DNA of 64,000 nucleotides, taken from positions 1 to 64,000 of the forward strand of contig JAFIEP010000039.1 in assembly GCA_020832495.1 (NCBI GenBank), written 5' to 3'. The stretch is from Acidimicrobiia bacterium (GTDB lineage: Bacteria; Actinomycetota; Acidimicrobiia; Acidimicrobiales; Acidimicrobilacustridaceae). Shown piece by piece: positions 1-9,500 of this stretch (positions within the stretch are counted from its first letter, which is position 1; every line of letters begins with the position of its first letter). Under the pieces are notes generated by a model. The model was given only the letters and a program-made list of their open reading frames with translations. It was not told the origin of the DNA and made no database searches. A program made the position numbers and the translations under genes.

Positions 1-77
1 CCCCACCACCACCCCGGCGGGGGGGGGGCCCCGCGGTGGCGCGGCGTCACCGCCGCGACGGCCGAACACCGCCGGGC

Positions 78-812
78 TCAGCTCTCGTCGGCGCCGTCGC
101 CACCACCATCGCCGCCCGAGCTGGCGCCGCTGGCGGAGGCACCGTCGGCCACCTGCTCGGCGGTGAGCTCGCCGGCCTCGATGGCCAGGTCTTCCTCGGT
201 GGCCTCGCCCGCAGCGATACGGGCCTGGCGAGCGGCCTCCTGCTGCATGATGACCGTGGAGCGCGTGGGGCTGCCCTGCGCCACCGGCTCCTCACCGTCC
301 ACATCGGCGGTGACCCCGTCGGGCAGCGGGATCTCGCTGACCCGCAGGGCGGTGCCGATCTCGAGGTGGCTCACGTCGGCCTCCACCTGGGTGGGGATGG
401 CGTCGGGGCGGGCCTTGATGGGCAGCGTGTACATGAGTTGGTCGATCATGCCCTTCTGGGCATCGACCTTGGGGGCTTCGCCCTCGAGGATGATGGGCAC
501 CTCGACGCTGAGCGGCTGATCGGGGTCGATGAGCAGGAAGTCGACGTGCTCGACGGTGCGCCGCACCGGGTGGCGGTTGAGGTCCTTCACCATCGACAGG
601 TGGGTGTTGCCGTCGACGGTGAGCGAGATGAGGGCGTTCTGCCCGGCGTCGGTGGAGAGCGCACGGCGCAGCTCCGGCCAGGCCACGCTCACCGAGCGTG
701 CCTCGGTGGACAGCCCGTACACCACGCCCGGCACTCGGCCCTCCTCGCGGAGGCGCCGAGCGGCGGCGGTGCCGGTGGGCCGGCCGGTCTCCACGGTCAA
801 GGTGACATCCAT
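78..812 (-). CDS. rplY: 50S ribosomal protein bL25 (CTC/TL5 form)
   Basis: This 244-residue protein belongs to the long CTC/TL5 form of bL25, which binds 5S rRNA in the large ribosomal subunit. The N-terminal 5S-binding domain (about residues 1-95) shows the family pattern, with an RREGRVPGVVYG-like segment and the 'VKDLNRHPVRR.VEHVDF' stretch. The second beta-rich domain, about 100-185, includes the 'PIILEGEAPKV' segment. The C-terminal tail of about 55 residues is Gly/Ser/Asp/Glu-rich and probably disordered. The ATG is preceded by a good AGGAGA site. The gene lies downstream of prs on the same strand, an arrangement common in many bacteria. Confidence 0.95.
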   Translation of the reverse strand: MDVTLTVETGRPTGTAAARRLREEGRVPGVVYGLSTEARSVSVAWPELRRALSTDAGQNALISLTVDGNTHLSMVKDLNRHPVRRTVEHVDFLLIDPDQPLSVEVPIILEGEAPKVDAQKGMIDQLMYTLPIKARPDAIPTQVEADVSHLEIGTALRVSEIPLPDGVTADVDGEEPVAQGSPTRSTVIMQQEAARQARIAAGEATEEDLAIEAGELTAEQVADGASASGASSGGDGGGDGADES

Positions 813-964
813 GGCTGTTCTCCTGGCGGGACCGCCCAGGTGGCGGCCGAATCGGGGGCGATGACGGGAATCGAGATCGAATCGAGATCGAACGGCGCTC
901 GGCGGACGAGCGGGGGCCGGATCGACGCCCGCGGTGCGCGGGAGTCGACGTAGACCAGCGTCGG

Positions 965-970
965 ATCTTA
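965..970 (-). promoter_or_regulatory. possible -10 element upstream of rplY
   Basis: Read on the minus strand this is TAAGAT, about 150 bases upstream of the rplY start in the prs-rplY gap. No convincing -35 is visible. The leader also contains a tandem duplication of the 11-mer GAATCGAGATC at 868-889. This is a weak call. Confidence 0.25.
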
Positions 971-1027
971 CCGGGACGAGGGCGGCAGGGGCGAACCAGC
1001 CGACGCGCCACCGGTCTCGGCTCTGGC

Positions 1028-2008
1028 TCAGCTCTGGTTGGCGCCGCCGAAGATCTCACTGACCGAGGTGTCCTCGAACACGGCGTCGATGGCATCGGCG
1101 ATGACACCGGCCACCGACAGCACCTCGATCTTGTCGATCTGCTTCTCGGGTGGCAGCGGCAGCGTGTTGGTCACCACCACCTTGCCGATCACCGAGTTCT
1201 TGAGCCGGTCGATGGCCGGGCCGGACAGGATGGCGTGGGTGCAGGCGGCGTGCACCTCCGAGGCGCCCCGTTCCACCAGCTGTTCGGCGGCGGCCACGAT
1301 GGTGCCGGCGGTGTCGATCATGTCGTCGATCAGCACACAGGTGCGACCGTCCACCTCGCCGACCACGTCGCGGGCCTCGACGGTGTTGCGGGCGCCCTTC
1401 ACCCGGCGCTTGTGCACGATGGCCAGATCCGCGTGGAGCATGTTGGCGTAGCGCTCGGCCACCTTCACCCGACCGGCGTCGGGTGACACCACCACCAGGT
1501 CGTCGCCGAGGCGCGACAGCCGTTCGACCAGCACCGGCATGGCGGTGAGGTGGTCCACGGGGCCGTCGAAGAAGCCCTGGATCTGCCCGGAGTGCAGGTC
1601 GACCGAGATGATGCGGTCGGCACCGGCCACCTGGAACATGTTGGCCACCAGCTTGGCGGTGATGGGTTCGCGTCCTTCGGACTTGCGGTCCTGGCGGGCG
1701 TAGCCGAACGAGGGGCACACCACGGTGATCCGCTTGGCCGAGGCCCGCTGGGCGGCGTCCACCATGATGAGGTGTTCCATGACGGCGTCGTTGACGGTCA
1801 TGGCATCGGTGCGAGCATGGCTCTGCACGATGAAGACGTCACTGCCGCGCACCGACTGGTCGTAGCGGCAGTGCAGCTCGCCGTTGGCGAACTCTGCGGT
1901 GTTGGCGTCGCCGAGGGACTGTCCCAGCCGTTCGGCGATCTCCTCGGCCAGCGGCAGGTTCGCCCGGCCCGAGACCAGGTGCAGCTTCTTGGTCGTGACG
2001 AGTTCCAT
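1028..2008 (-). CDS. prs: ribose-phosphate pyrophosphokinase
   Basis: Prs makes 5-phosphoribosyl-1-pyrophosphate from ribose 5-phosphate and ATP, feeding purine, pyrimidine, histidine and NAD synthesis in the cytoplasm. The 326-residue product has the family landmarks: 'FANGELHCRYDQSVRG' near the N-terminus, the ATP loop 'YARQDRKSEGREPITAK', 'SPDAGRVKVAERYA', and the PRPP-binding motif 'CVLIDDMIDTAGT'. I chose the ATG at 2008 because GGGAAGGGG lies just upstream and the length fits the family. A GTG at the glmU stop (GTGA overlap) is in frame and would add about 41 low-complexity residues, which I consider unlikely. It follows glmU on the same strand, the classic glmU-prs pairing. Confidence 0.96.
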   Translation of the reverse strand: MELVTTKKLHLVSGRANLPLAEEIAERLGQSLGDANTAEFANGELHCRYDQSVRGSDVFIVQSHARTDAMTVNDAVMEHLIMVDAAQRASAKRITVVCPSFGYARQDRKSEGREPITAKLVANMFQVAGADRIISVDLHSGQIQGFFDGPVDHLTAMPVLVERLSRLGDDLVVVSPDAGRVKVAERYANMLHADLAIVHKRRVKGARNTVEARDVVGEVDGRTCVLIDDMIDTAGTIVAAAEQLVERGASEVHAACTHAILSGPAIDRLKNSVIGKVVVTNTLPLPPEKQIDKIEVLSVAGVIADAIDAVFEDTSVSEIFGGANQS

Positions 2009-2133
2009 GGGCCCCTTCCCAGGCTCCGGTCGGCCGCCCATCGGCGTCCCCACGGCTTCGCCCAGCGGTGCACCCACCAACGCATCGGCCGACGCATCGG
2101 TCGGTGCGCCGGGTCGTTCACTCACGGGTTCGC

Positions 2134-3252
2134 TCACGGGTTCCCTTCGGACGCAGCCACGTCGATGCCCGCAGTGTAGAACGGGCCGGTCACGGTGTCG
2201 TCCGGGATGTCCGCCCCAGGGCCCAGGGCAGCGTAGGGGCCCACCTCGCAGCGGTCCCCAATGCTGGCCTCCCGACCGGTGGTGGCCGCCACGACGCACT
2301 CCTCGCCGACCGTGCAGTCGACGAGGCGCACGCCGGGTCCGATCTCGGTGCCCCGCCCCACCGTGGTGCGACCCGACAGGATGGCGCCGGGGAACAACGT
2401 CACGTCGGGCGCCAACTCGACGGTGGCGTCCACGTAGGTGCACCCCGGGTCCACCATGGCCACCCCTCGCCGCAGCCAGGCCTCGTTGGTGCGCCGCCGC
2501 AGTTCGGCCTCCGCGGCGGCGAGCTGCGCCCGGTCGTTCACCCCTTCGGTCTCCGACGCGTCGGCGGCCACCATGGCCGACACCGCGTAGCCGGCGTCGA
2601 CGAGCACCGAGACCACGTCGGTCAGGTAGTACTCGCCCTGGGCGTTGTCGGGGTCGATGCGACGCAGGGCCGGGGCCAGCACCGCCGAACGGAAGCAGTA
2701 GATGGAGGTGTTGATCTCCGTGATGGCCAACTGCTCGGGGGTGGCATCCGCCTGCTCGACGATGCCGACCACCCGGTCGTTGGCATCACGCAGCACCCGG
2801 CCGTAGCCGGTGGGGTCGTCGAGGCGCGCCGTGAGGATGGTGCACGCAGCGTCGGTGGCCCGGTGCTGCTCGACGAGCGCCGAGATGGTGGCCGGCCGCA
2901 GCAGGGGGTGGTCCCCCGGGAGCACCAGCACGTCGCCCTCGTCGTCGAGCTCGGACTCCTCGAACCCGGTGAGGGCCACCGAGACGGCGTCGCCGGTGCC
3001 CCGCTGCTGGGCCTGCTCCACGAACTCGAGGGGCACCGGGGTGTCCTGCTCACCGAGCTTCTTGGTGACCCGATCGGCGCCGTGGCCCACCACCACCACC
3101 GCCTTGCGAGCCTCGGTCTCCCGCAGGGAGTCGAGCACATAGAGGAGCATGGCCCGGCCGCACAACAAGTGCAGCGGCTTGGGCCGGGTGGAGCGCATCC
3201 GGGTGCCCTCACCGGCGGCGAGGACGATGGCGGCAAGGTCGCGAGCTGGCAT
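2134..3252 (-). CDS. glmU: GlmU-type UTP:GlcNAc-1-P uridylyltransferase lacking the acetyltransferase half
   Basis: The N-terminal 230 residues are a normal GlmU pyrophosphorylase domain that makes UDP-GlcNAc for peptidoglycan. Visible motifs are 'LAAGEGTRMRSTRPKPLH', 'QQRGTGDAV', 'LPGDHPLL', 'YGRVLRD', 'GEYYLTDVV' and 'EGVNDRAQLA'. Full GlmU is about 450-480 residues with a left-handed beta-helix acetyltransferase domain. This protein stops at 372, after only a few hexapeptide turns. The turn that carries the acetyl-CoA-site arginine in E. coli (FARLRPG) reads PYAALGPG here, and the region with the catalytic His363 is absent. Only 125 bases separate the stop from prs, so a single frameshift cannot restore it. 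Glucosamine-1-phosphate acetylation must come from elsewhere (inference). Confidence 0.9.
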   Translation of the reverse strand: MPARDLAAIVLAAGEGTRMRSTRPKPLHLLCGRAMLLYVLDSLRETEARKAVVVVGHGADRVTKKLGEQDTPVPLEFVEQAQQRGTGDAVSVALTGFEESELDDEGDVLVLPGDHPLLRPATISALVEQHRATDAACTILTARLDDPTGYGRVLRDANDRVVGIVEQADATPEQLAITEINTSIYCFRSAVLAPALRRIDPDNAQGEYYLTDVVSVLVDAGYAVSAMVAADASETEGVNDRAQLAAAEAELRRRTNEAWLRRGVAMVDPGCTYVDATVELAPDVTLFPGAILSGRTTVGRGTEIGPGVRLVDCTVGEECVVAATTGREASIGDRCEVGPYAALGPGADIPDDTVTGPFYTAGIDVAASEGNP

Positions 3253-3321
3253 GGGCTTGTTCTAGCGCGTTCGGACCCACCCGATAGGCTCACGGGGCAC
3301 CCGCCCCGGCGGGATCACCTT

Positions 3322-3393
3322 TCGGGGGTGATGTAATCGGCAGCATGCGAGGTTTTGGTCCTCGACGTAGGGGTTCGAGTCCTCTCCCCCGAG
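3322..3393 (+). tRNA. tRNA-Gln (anticodon TTG)
   Basis: The sequence folds as a standard cloverleaf. The acceptor TCGGGGG pairs with CCCCCGA, the anticodon stem CGAGG pairs with CCTCG around the 7-base loop TTTTGGT (anticodon TTG), and the T-arm AGGGG/CCTCT encloses TTCGAGT. The discriminator is G and no CCA is encoded. A TAGGCT at 3285-3290 may be its -10 element. Confidence 0.95.
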
Positions 3394-3439
3394 CTCGTTT
3401 CGCTTCGGTGCGAACCACGCCGCTAGGGTGCTCCCCGTC

Positions 3440-3541
3440 ATGGGCTCCCTCATCAAGAAGCGCCGCAAGCGCATGCGCAAGAAGAAGCATCGCAAGATGC
3501 TCCGCCGTACCCGGTTCCAACGGCGGGCACAGGGCAAGTAA
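3440..3541 (+). CDS. 30S ribosomal protein bS22 (33 residues)
   Basis: A 33-residue, extremely basic protein beginning [18 protein letters not shown] and ending [12 protein letters not shown]. It matches the tiny actinobacterial small-subunit protein bS22 (AURKAIP1/COX24-domain family) almost residue for residue in pattern. It binds 16S rRNA near the decoding region in mycobacterial ribosome structures. The gene lies just after tRNA-Gln and is so short that automated callers often miss it. The ATG start is fixed by the family's conserved MGS(L/V)IKKRRKR opening. Confidence 0.93.
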   Translation: MGSLIKKRRKRMRKKKHRKMLRRTRFQRRAQGK

Positions 3542-3598
3542 CGCCCTGGTGACTGCCGGCCGTCGAGCGGACGGTGGTGGCGTTCCCTTTCTCCGGAC

Positions 3599-4402
3599 CT
3601 ACGCAGGTCCGACGGTGCGCACCACGATCCGACCAGGCCCCGGGTGGTCGCCCTCCACGAACCAGGTGCTGCCGCTCCCGGCCAGCGACGGTTCGCGCCC
3701 GGTGACCTCGGCCAGTTCGTCGCGCCAGCGCGCCAACCGCGGCTCCACCACCAGCGCGGCGGGTTCCAGGTCGTTCGTGCCGTCGGCCGTGGGGCCGCCC
3801 AGGTCGTCCCAGGCGCGGTAGACCGACGCGGTGTCGCACGACAGCGGCGGCGTCAGCAGCGTGAAGGTCTGCGGGCGGTGGGGCAACGGCTCGAGGATCT
3901 CCCCCACCCCGCGCACCAGCGCCCGTCCGCCGCGCACACAGAAGGGCACGTCGGCGCCGAGCGTGGCCGCCGCGTCGGGGTCGTCGCCGCCCGCCCACCG
4001 CAGGATTGCCGCTGCGGCGGCGGAGCCGCCCCCCAGGCCGGCCCCGGCGGGGATGCGCTTGTGCAGGTGCACCCGAGCGGTGCGACCGACCAGTGCCAGC
4101 GCCCGCAGCACCAGGTTCGAGCCGTCGAGCGGCACCACCTCGCTGGCGGCGGGACCCTCGACGGTGATGCCCGAGCGGCCGGGCACGATGTTCACGGTGT
4201 CGGCCAGGTCAACGGTCACCATCTCCGCTTCGAGCAGGTGGTAGCCGTCGTCGCGCCGCCCCACCACGCGCAGCGAGGTGGTCAGCTTGGCCGGAGCCTC
4301 GAGCATCACCTGTTCGGGTGGCGCCGCCTGAGGTGCGTCGGCAGATGCCTGCGGGCCGGTAGCGGCGGGTTCCGGCGACGGGTCAGTACTGGCGTCTGGC
4401 AC
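3599..4402 (-). CDS. ispE: 4-diphosphocytidyl-2-C-methyl-D-erythritol kinase
   Basis: IspE phosphorylates CDP-methylerythritol in the MEP isoprenoid pathway. It is a GHMP kinase: 'APAKLTTSLRV' carries the catalytic lysine, 'PAGAGLGGGSAAAAA' is the ATP glycine loop, and 'GADVPFCVRGG' carries the catalytic aspartate. 'SLAGSGSTWFV' is the C-terminal glycine motif. The first 32 residues are Pro/Ala-rich; an internal ATG at 4306 just before the conserved core is an alternative start. In most actinobacteria ispE directly follows rsmA. Here a 7-kb insertion separates them. Confidence 0.93.
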   Translation of the reverse strand: MPDASTDPSPEPAATGPQASADAPQAAPPEQVMLEAPAKLTTSLRVVGRRDDGYHLLEAEMVTVDLADTVNIVPGRSGITVEGPAASEVVPLDGSNLVLRALALVGRTARVHLHKRIPAGAGLGGGSAAAAAILRWAGGDDPDAAATLGADVPFCVRGGRALVRGVGEILEPLPHRPQTFTLLTPPLSCDTASVYRAWDDLGGPTADGTNDLEPAALVVEPRLARWRDELAEVTGREPSLAGSGSTWFVEGDHPGPGRIVVRTVGPA

Positions 4403-4568
4403 CTGAGCAGCCTACTGATCGAGCCCGGCCACCCTCCGCCGGCCAAACCAGCCCGGCGATACCGCCGTGGGCCGCGGCACCACCCGGAACTTGCAGACGT
4501 TCGCGGGATCTCAGCCGAGGTGATCGCCAGACGGGCGAAGCGACCCCAGGGTGGGACCGACGACACCC

Positions 4569-5567
4569 TCAGCAGCCACGGACCCCCAGCCCCCACCACT
4601 CGACCTCGCCGTCCACGACATCGACCCGCACCGACAGCGGCTCGTCGATCGGCATCGGCCGCAACGACAGCAACGTCAGCGCATCGGCCGGCACCCGGGG
4701 TTCCACCCACACGTCGCCCGTCTCCCAGCCACCGTCGACGGTCTCGACGTCCAGCGCAACCTCCACGCGGCCATCGGACCCCGCACGGCCCGCCTGCACG
4801 TACACGATGGGACAGATCGTCGAGGTCTGCACGGTGGCCGGCGTCGGCCCAACCTCGACGACGTCGCGCGATGCCCGACGTTCACCGACGGCTGGAGCGA
4901 TCACCACCGGCTCGCCAACCGGCACCTCCGCAACCGGAGCACCGTCGACCTCCACGTCGCCGACGCCCCGCTGCGGCGCGACGTGCCGGTGCACATCGTC
5001 GGCTTCCTCCTGCGCATCCGGCGCCAGCCGAGCACCGCCGACGGTCACCCAACCGTCCCGGACCACCGCAGTCGCCCAGCCGTCCGCGCTGCCCACACAC
5101 AACCCCGGGGCGAAGGCGGCGATAACCGAGCGGTCGCCCGCGAACAGTGCCGCCCACCGGTCCGTGCAGTTCTCCTGCTCGCCGTCGACCGCCAGAGGCA
5201 GGTACCGCTGCCTCGATGTCGGGTCGACCCACCCCGCCCATCCCCAGGGGCGAGGACCAGGTTGACCCTCCCTGCGTTGCACCAGCCTGCCCAGGTCCGC
5301 TTGTCCGCCGAGCAGCCACTCGACGTCGTGGGCCACCGCGACGGTGACGTCCTCACCGACGATGTGCACCGCTGGCGGTCGCAGGTCGACGAGCAGGGGG
5401 GCATCCATCCCATCGTGTGCTCTCGGGGTGACGCCCTGGTCGGCTGCACAGCCGATCGACGCAAGCACCGAGGCGACGGCGGCGACCGCACAGGCTGTCC
5501 AGCGGGGTGCCGGGCCTGTCACCGGGACACCGTTCCGCGCCTTGCCAGCGACCTGACTCGTCCACAC
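4569..5567 (-). CDS. predicted lipoprotein, tandem paralogue B
   Basis: I do not recognise a family. The 332-residue product has a hydrophobic N-terminal stretch ending in a lipobox-like ASIGC near residue 40, so it is probably a secreted lipoprotein. Cysteines recur in 'ENCTDRW', 'APGLCVG' and 'TICPIVYV', suggesting disulfides outside the cell. Its last 55 residues ('ETVDGGWETGDVWVEPR...') are almost identical to those of the upstream neighbour. The middle is more diverged but shares 'TDRW', 'APGLCV' and 'VGEPVVIAP' positions. The GTG start at 5567 lies just after the neighbour's stop, so both are probably co-translated. Role unknown. Confidence 0.75.
   Translation of the reverse strand: MWTSQVAGKARNGVPVTGPAPRWTACAVAAVASVLASIGCAADQGVTPRAHDGMDAPLLVDLRPPAVHIVGEDVTVAVAHDVEWLLGGQADLGRLVQRREGQPGPRPWGWAGWVDPTSRQRYLPLAVDGEQENCTDRWAALFAGDRSVIAAFAPGLCVGSADGWATAVVRDGWVTVGGARLAPDAQEEADDVHRHVAPQRGVGDVEVDGAPVAEVPVGEPVVIAPAVGERRASRDVVEVGPTPATVQTSTICPIVYVQAGRAGSDGRVEVALDVETVDGGWETGDVWVEPRVPADALTLLSLRPMPIDEPLSVRVDVVDGEVEWWGLGVRGC
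4588..4748. repeat. 161-bp direct repeat, copy 1
   Basis: This encodes the C-terminal end of lipoprotein B. It matches 5590-5750 with about two visible mismatches, at a constant offset of 1002 bases, while flanking sequence is clearly diverged. Gene conversion or strong selection on this segment would explain it. Confidence 0.9.
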
Positions 5568-5570
5568 CGC

Positions 5571-6566
5571 TCAACAGCCACGGATGTTCAGCCCCCACCA
5601 CTCGACCTCGCCGTCCACGGCATCGACCCGCACCGACAGCGGCTCGTCGATGGGCATCGGCCGCAACGACAGCAACGTCAGCGCATCGGCCGGCACCCGG
5701 GGTTCCACCCACACGTCGCCCGTCTCCCAGCCACCGTCGACGGTCTCGACCTCGACTGCCACCTCGACCATGCCGTCAGCGCCCGGAGCCCCAGCACGGA
5801 CCGAGACAGCGCCGCAGATCGTATCGGTGGGCCCGTACCCCGGGTCTGGATCCGCACTCTCGTAGAAGCGTGATGCACGACGCTCACCAACCTCCGGTGC
5901 AACGACCACTGGCTCACCTACGGGAACCATCGTCGCCCGAACGCGATCCGGTACGGCGACGTGGGGTTCGTCCTCGAACCCGGCCAGATACTGCTCCACC
6001 TCGAAATCGGACAGCCCCGCTCGGTCGATTGGTCCGCCACCTTCAGGCCGAGCGCTCCCGACCTCGATCCACTCCTGTCCGACCTCGGCCACCGTCCACC
6101 CGTTCAGCATGCGGACACAGAGCCCAGGCGCCACCCACGCAAGCGCCGACCCGGCTGCGTCGACGAGCACCATCCAACGATCCGTGCAGGTCGCAAAGAG
6201 CCCAGTCTTGGCCAACGGCAAGGACTGCTCCCCCCAACCACCGGCCACCCCGGCCCACAAGGTGTCATGAGGACCAGCCTGCGGTTCGCTCGGTTCGCCC
6301 TCGGCCCACCGCACCAAGTCTGCCACCGCTGCGGCATCCTCCACATGAGCCATCACGTCATCGCGCTCCCCCAGCACGACCGCAACATCCTCGCCGTGAA
6401 GGAGAAGAGCGGGCGTTCCCAACCGCGGCAGCACGCCATCATCCATCCCGTCGTGCTCGAGCCGGAGCGCCTCCTCGCCTGACGGCCCCACGCTCCGACA
6501 CCCGACCACGATCAGCGCCACGGCCACCACGCACACCGCCAGGCGACATGCGACATCACCTCTCAC
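5571..6566 (-). CDS. predicted lipoprotein, tandem paralogue A
   Basis: No family recognised. I chose the GTG at 6566 because it overlaps the stop of the upstream secreted protein as GTGA, the coupling style used across this window. The reading frame also stays open to an ATG at 6602. A hydrophobic segment ends in a lipobox-like IVVGC, so the product is probably an exported lipoprotein of about 331 residues. Shared landmarks with paralogue B are 'CTDRW', 'APGLCV', 'VPVGEPVVVAPEVGERRAS' and the near-identical C-terminus. It sits in an operon with the HExxH protein, which suggests a joint extracellular role (inference). Confidence 0.75.
   Translation of the reverse strand: MRGDVACRLAVCVVAVALIVVGCRSVGPSGEEALRLEHDGMDDGVLPRLGTPALLLHGEDVAVVLGERDDVMAHVEDAAAVADLVRWAEGEPSEPQAGPHDTLWAGVAGGWGEQSLPLAKTGLFATCTDRWMVLVDAAGSALAWVAPGLCVRMLNGWTVAEVGQEWIEVGSARPEGGGPIDRAGLSDFEVEQYLAGFEDEPHVAVPDRVRATMVPVGEPVVVAPEVGERRASRFYESADPDPGYGPTDTICGAVSVRAGAPGADGMVEVAVEVETVDGGWETGDVWVEPRVPADALTLLSLRPMPIDEPLSVRVDAVDGEVEWWGLNIRGC
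5590..5750. repeat. 161-bp direct repeat, copy 2
   Basis: Second copy of the segment at 4588-4748, encoding the C-terminus of paralogue A in the same frame. Confidence 0.9.
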
Positions 6567-9500
6567 GACGACGCCACCTCGAGCACGGCACTCGCTTCCC
6601 ACGAGGTCACTTCGCCATCGAGCACCTCGAGTCGCGCGGTTGCGGGCAGAACCCGGCTGTAGTTGTTGTGCAACGAACCGAGGTCGTCGATCTCAACCGT
6701 GGACCACGCCGGCAGCGTGTACTCCCCCACCACTGTCGTACTGTTCGGTCGATGCCCGTAGAACGTGATTCGAACGGTGACCGTCGCACCAGGTATCGCG
6801 CTCGGAGATCCGGTCGTGATGATCGGTCGTAGCGTGGCGTAGCCGCCGGAGAAGTAGTTGTCCCAGGTCTGGTTCTGGCCGCCGTAGACGTGGAGCCATG
6901 TGCTGCTCGGGAGTGACCCACTCGACGCTCCATCGGCGAACAGCCACACGAGGTCACTGCCCTCCCAGAGGTGGTTGATGCGGGCGGAGAAGGAGATCGG
7001 TTGGCCCGACGCGTGGGGATCGGGGTGGACAACGACGAGGCTGGCTGCACTACATCCGTCAACGACCGAAATGGTCAGCACCCCGGCTCCGGTGCGACGG
7101 TCGACAACCTCGCCAGACGCTGATGAGCAGATGTACGGGTGGCCTCCGATGCCGTAGCCCACCAGCGTTGCGCGCAGGGTGTCATCGCTGCTGAACAGGC
7201 TCACGGTCAGGTCACCGTCAACCCCGTCCGCTGGGTCGACGTCGACGACCCAGGCGCCTCCGGGTTCGATCTCCCCGCTTGCGCCGCCCTGAACGCCACT
7301 CTGCAACTCGAGGATCTCGCGCTCGTAGCCTGGATCTACTGGCTGGCGCGGACGAGACGACAGGTCACTCGGCGCCATCAAGCGCTGCATACCAAAGAGT
7401 CCAGACGGTCTCAGGGCAGGCGGCGCCAGCCTGGAATGCCATGCGTTCGGATCACTACTCGGAAGCGTCCACGAGTACCGAGCCGAGCCAGAGTTGCTGT
7501 GGTGCATCGTGTGCATCGCAACCCAGAGGTCGGCAACCAGCGACTCGAGGCCAGGGCCCTGGTCGGCAACGAGCGGCCGCAGGATGTCATCGAAGTAGTC
7601 GACCGACCCTGAGTGGTCGGCCACCGCCTGCCAGAACTCGTAGACGACGTCGATGTCATTGTCGTCGTTCAGCCGTTCGGCGAGGTACTGCCAGAAGATC
7701 CCTCCGGCGTACCAGCGTCCGGCACCCCACGGCCGATCCTGGTGAGGTCGGGATTCCGGTCCCCGTGCCGTGAGGGCACGGGCCGGATGTTGCCACAACG
7801 CCGCACCGATCCGCAGAGACTCCGGTGGCTTCGCCCACACCCCTTCATGCACGTGGGTCGGCGGCTCCGCCGCCGGCACGACGTGACTCATCACCTCGTT
7901 GAGGGGCGTACCGTCGATGGAGGCGTAGTAGGCCTCTGCGTACCGAGTGGTGGACTCGAGAAACCACTTGTACGTGTCGCCATCGGAGTCTTTGTTCGTT
8001 CCCATCAACTCGAACTGGAACAGATGAAACATCTCGTGGATGACCGTCGGACCCTCAGCACTTGGATGAAGCTTGATCCACGCTGGACCGCCCCTGGTCA
8101 AGGGGCCAAGGCGGTAGTAGGAGCAACAGGCTAGGCCTCTCGTGGCGATCGGCTCGATCCTCACCGGCAGCGGGGATGGAAGGTCAGACGGATCGCCGTA
8201 CCCCGCGTCCCTGAACGTCAGCATCGACGCCTCGATGACCATCAAGTACTCGTAGATCTGCTGGGGGTAGGTCGGGAACGCCACCGACGGCTTCGGGTCG
8301 ACACCCGTGAGGTCGTTCTCATCGAGGTCGAGCAACGGCGGGTCACCAGGCTCCGGGTCGTACTCGTAGAGTTCCTCGTCACCCAGGCTGAACGTGATGC
8401 TCACCGCGGGCAAACCGGGATCATCGAACTCGTGAACGATCTCGCATCGCCGGAAGGTGCTGTTCTGGGAGCGCACTTGCAGCGGGTCAAGGCACTCCGG
8501 ATCAGGCGTCCCGCTCGTTCCATCGGGTGGTTCGCCCCCACCACCGCCCGGCGCCTCATGACCATCCAGCGCGTAGTTCGGCTCCTCGATGAGATCCTCG
8601 ATTGCTATTTGTGTTGCCGGCTGCAGGTCGTCGAAGTCGTACGAGAACATCGCTGAGACCAGCGGCGTCGCACTGCTGGCGAAGTACGAATCGGTGCTGT
8701 CGCTCGCCCCTGCGGAACTCGGAACGTAACGAGCGTCGAGCTCCACCACGCCGAACGCAGCTTGGAGAAGCAGCAGCGCGTAGTCGTCCACCAACAACCG
8801 ACCCCGCTCACGGTCGAGCACGACGCGGTCAATTGGCGGCATGGCGTTGTCCACCACGACCTGGATTGTCGGACCGGCGACCACCTCGTTCTCGGCGTCT
8901 GTCACCACGAGCCCGAGCGCTATCGGGCCATCGTCGAGGCCCGTCGTGTCGAGCACAACCGCATGGGGCAATGCGGTGGTGGTTGCGTAGGGGTCGCCGT
9001 CGACGGTAACCGTCACCGATGTCGGCACGCTGCCATCGTGCACACCGACCACGAGTTCCTCCTCGCCGAAGAGGAGGTCTCCGTCGTCGATTCCATCGAT
9101 GGAGTACGGTGAGGTGGAGAACGACGTCGTCGTCGGCAACGAGGCGTTCGTGCTCTCGTCGAAGAGGTCGGCGAACAGTGGCTCCCAGCCCGGCTCATCG
9201 TCCGTTCGGGTGACCGCGTAGCTTCGGACCACGTACTCACGGTTCCACTCGAGCACGCCCGGGCCCACCGCTGCTTCAGCCCGGAGACCAGGCCACACCG
9301 GCGGAGTGGCATGAACACCAACCAGGGTTCCCGCCGTGTCCTCGATGACGAACAGGATTGCGCCGCGGCGAACCTCCATGGCGTCGGTCTCGTAGACAGC
9401 GGACAGGGTTGGCTGCAAGCTTCCGACAACCGTGCTCGGCGCAACCTCCGCTGGCGGCAGCGGTGCATCGACGGCGGCGCCGTCGGACCACCAGACCACC

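Noticed and set aside
1-77. GC-only stretch at the window start as a terminator
   Set aside because: Runs of C and G can pair in many registers, but no defined stem or T-tract can be supported.
2009-2133. In-frame 41-residue extension of Prs starting at a GTG overlapping the glmU stop
   Set aside because: The extension is low-complexity and unlike any Prs; the ATG at 2008 has a good ribosome site and gives the normal length.
2008-2134. Frameshift as the cause of the short GlmU
   Set aside because: Only 125 bases lie between the glmU stop and prs, too few for the roughly 100 missing residues in any frame.
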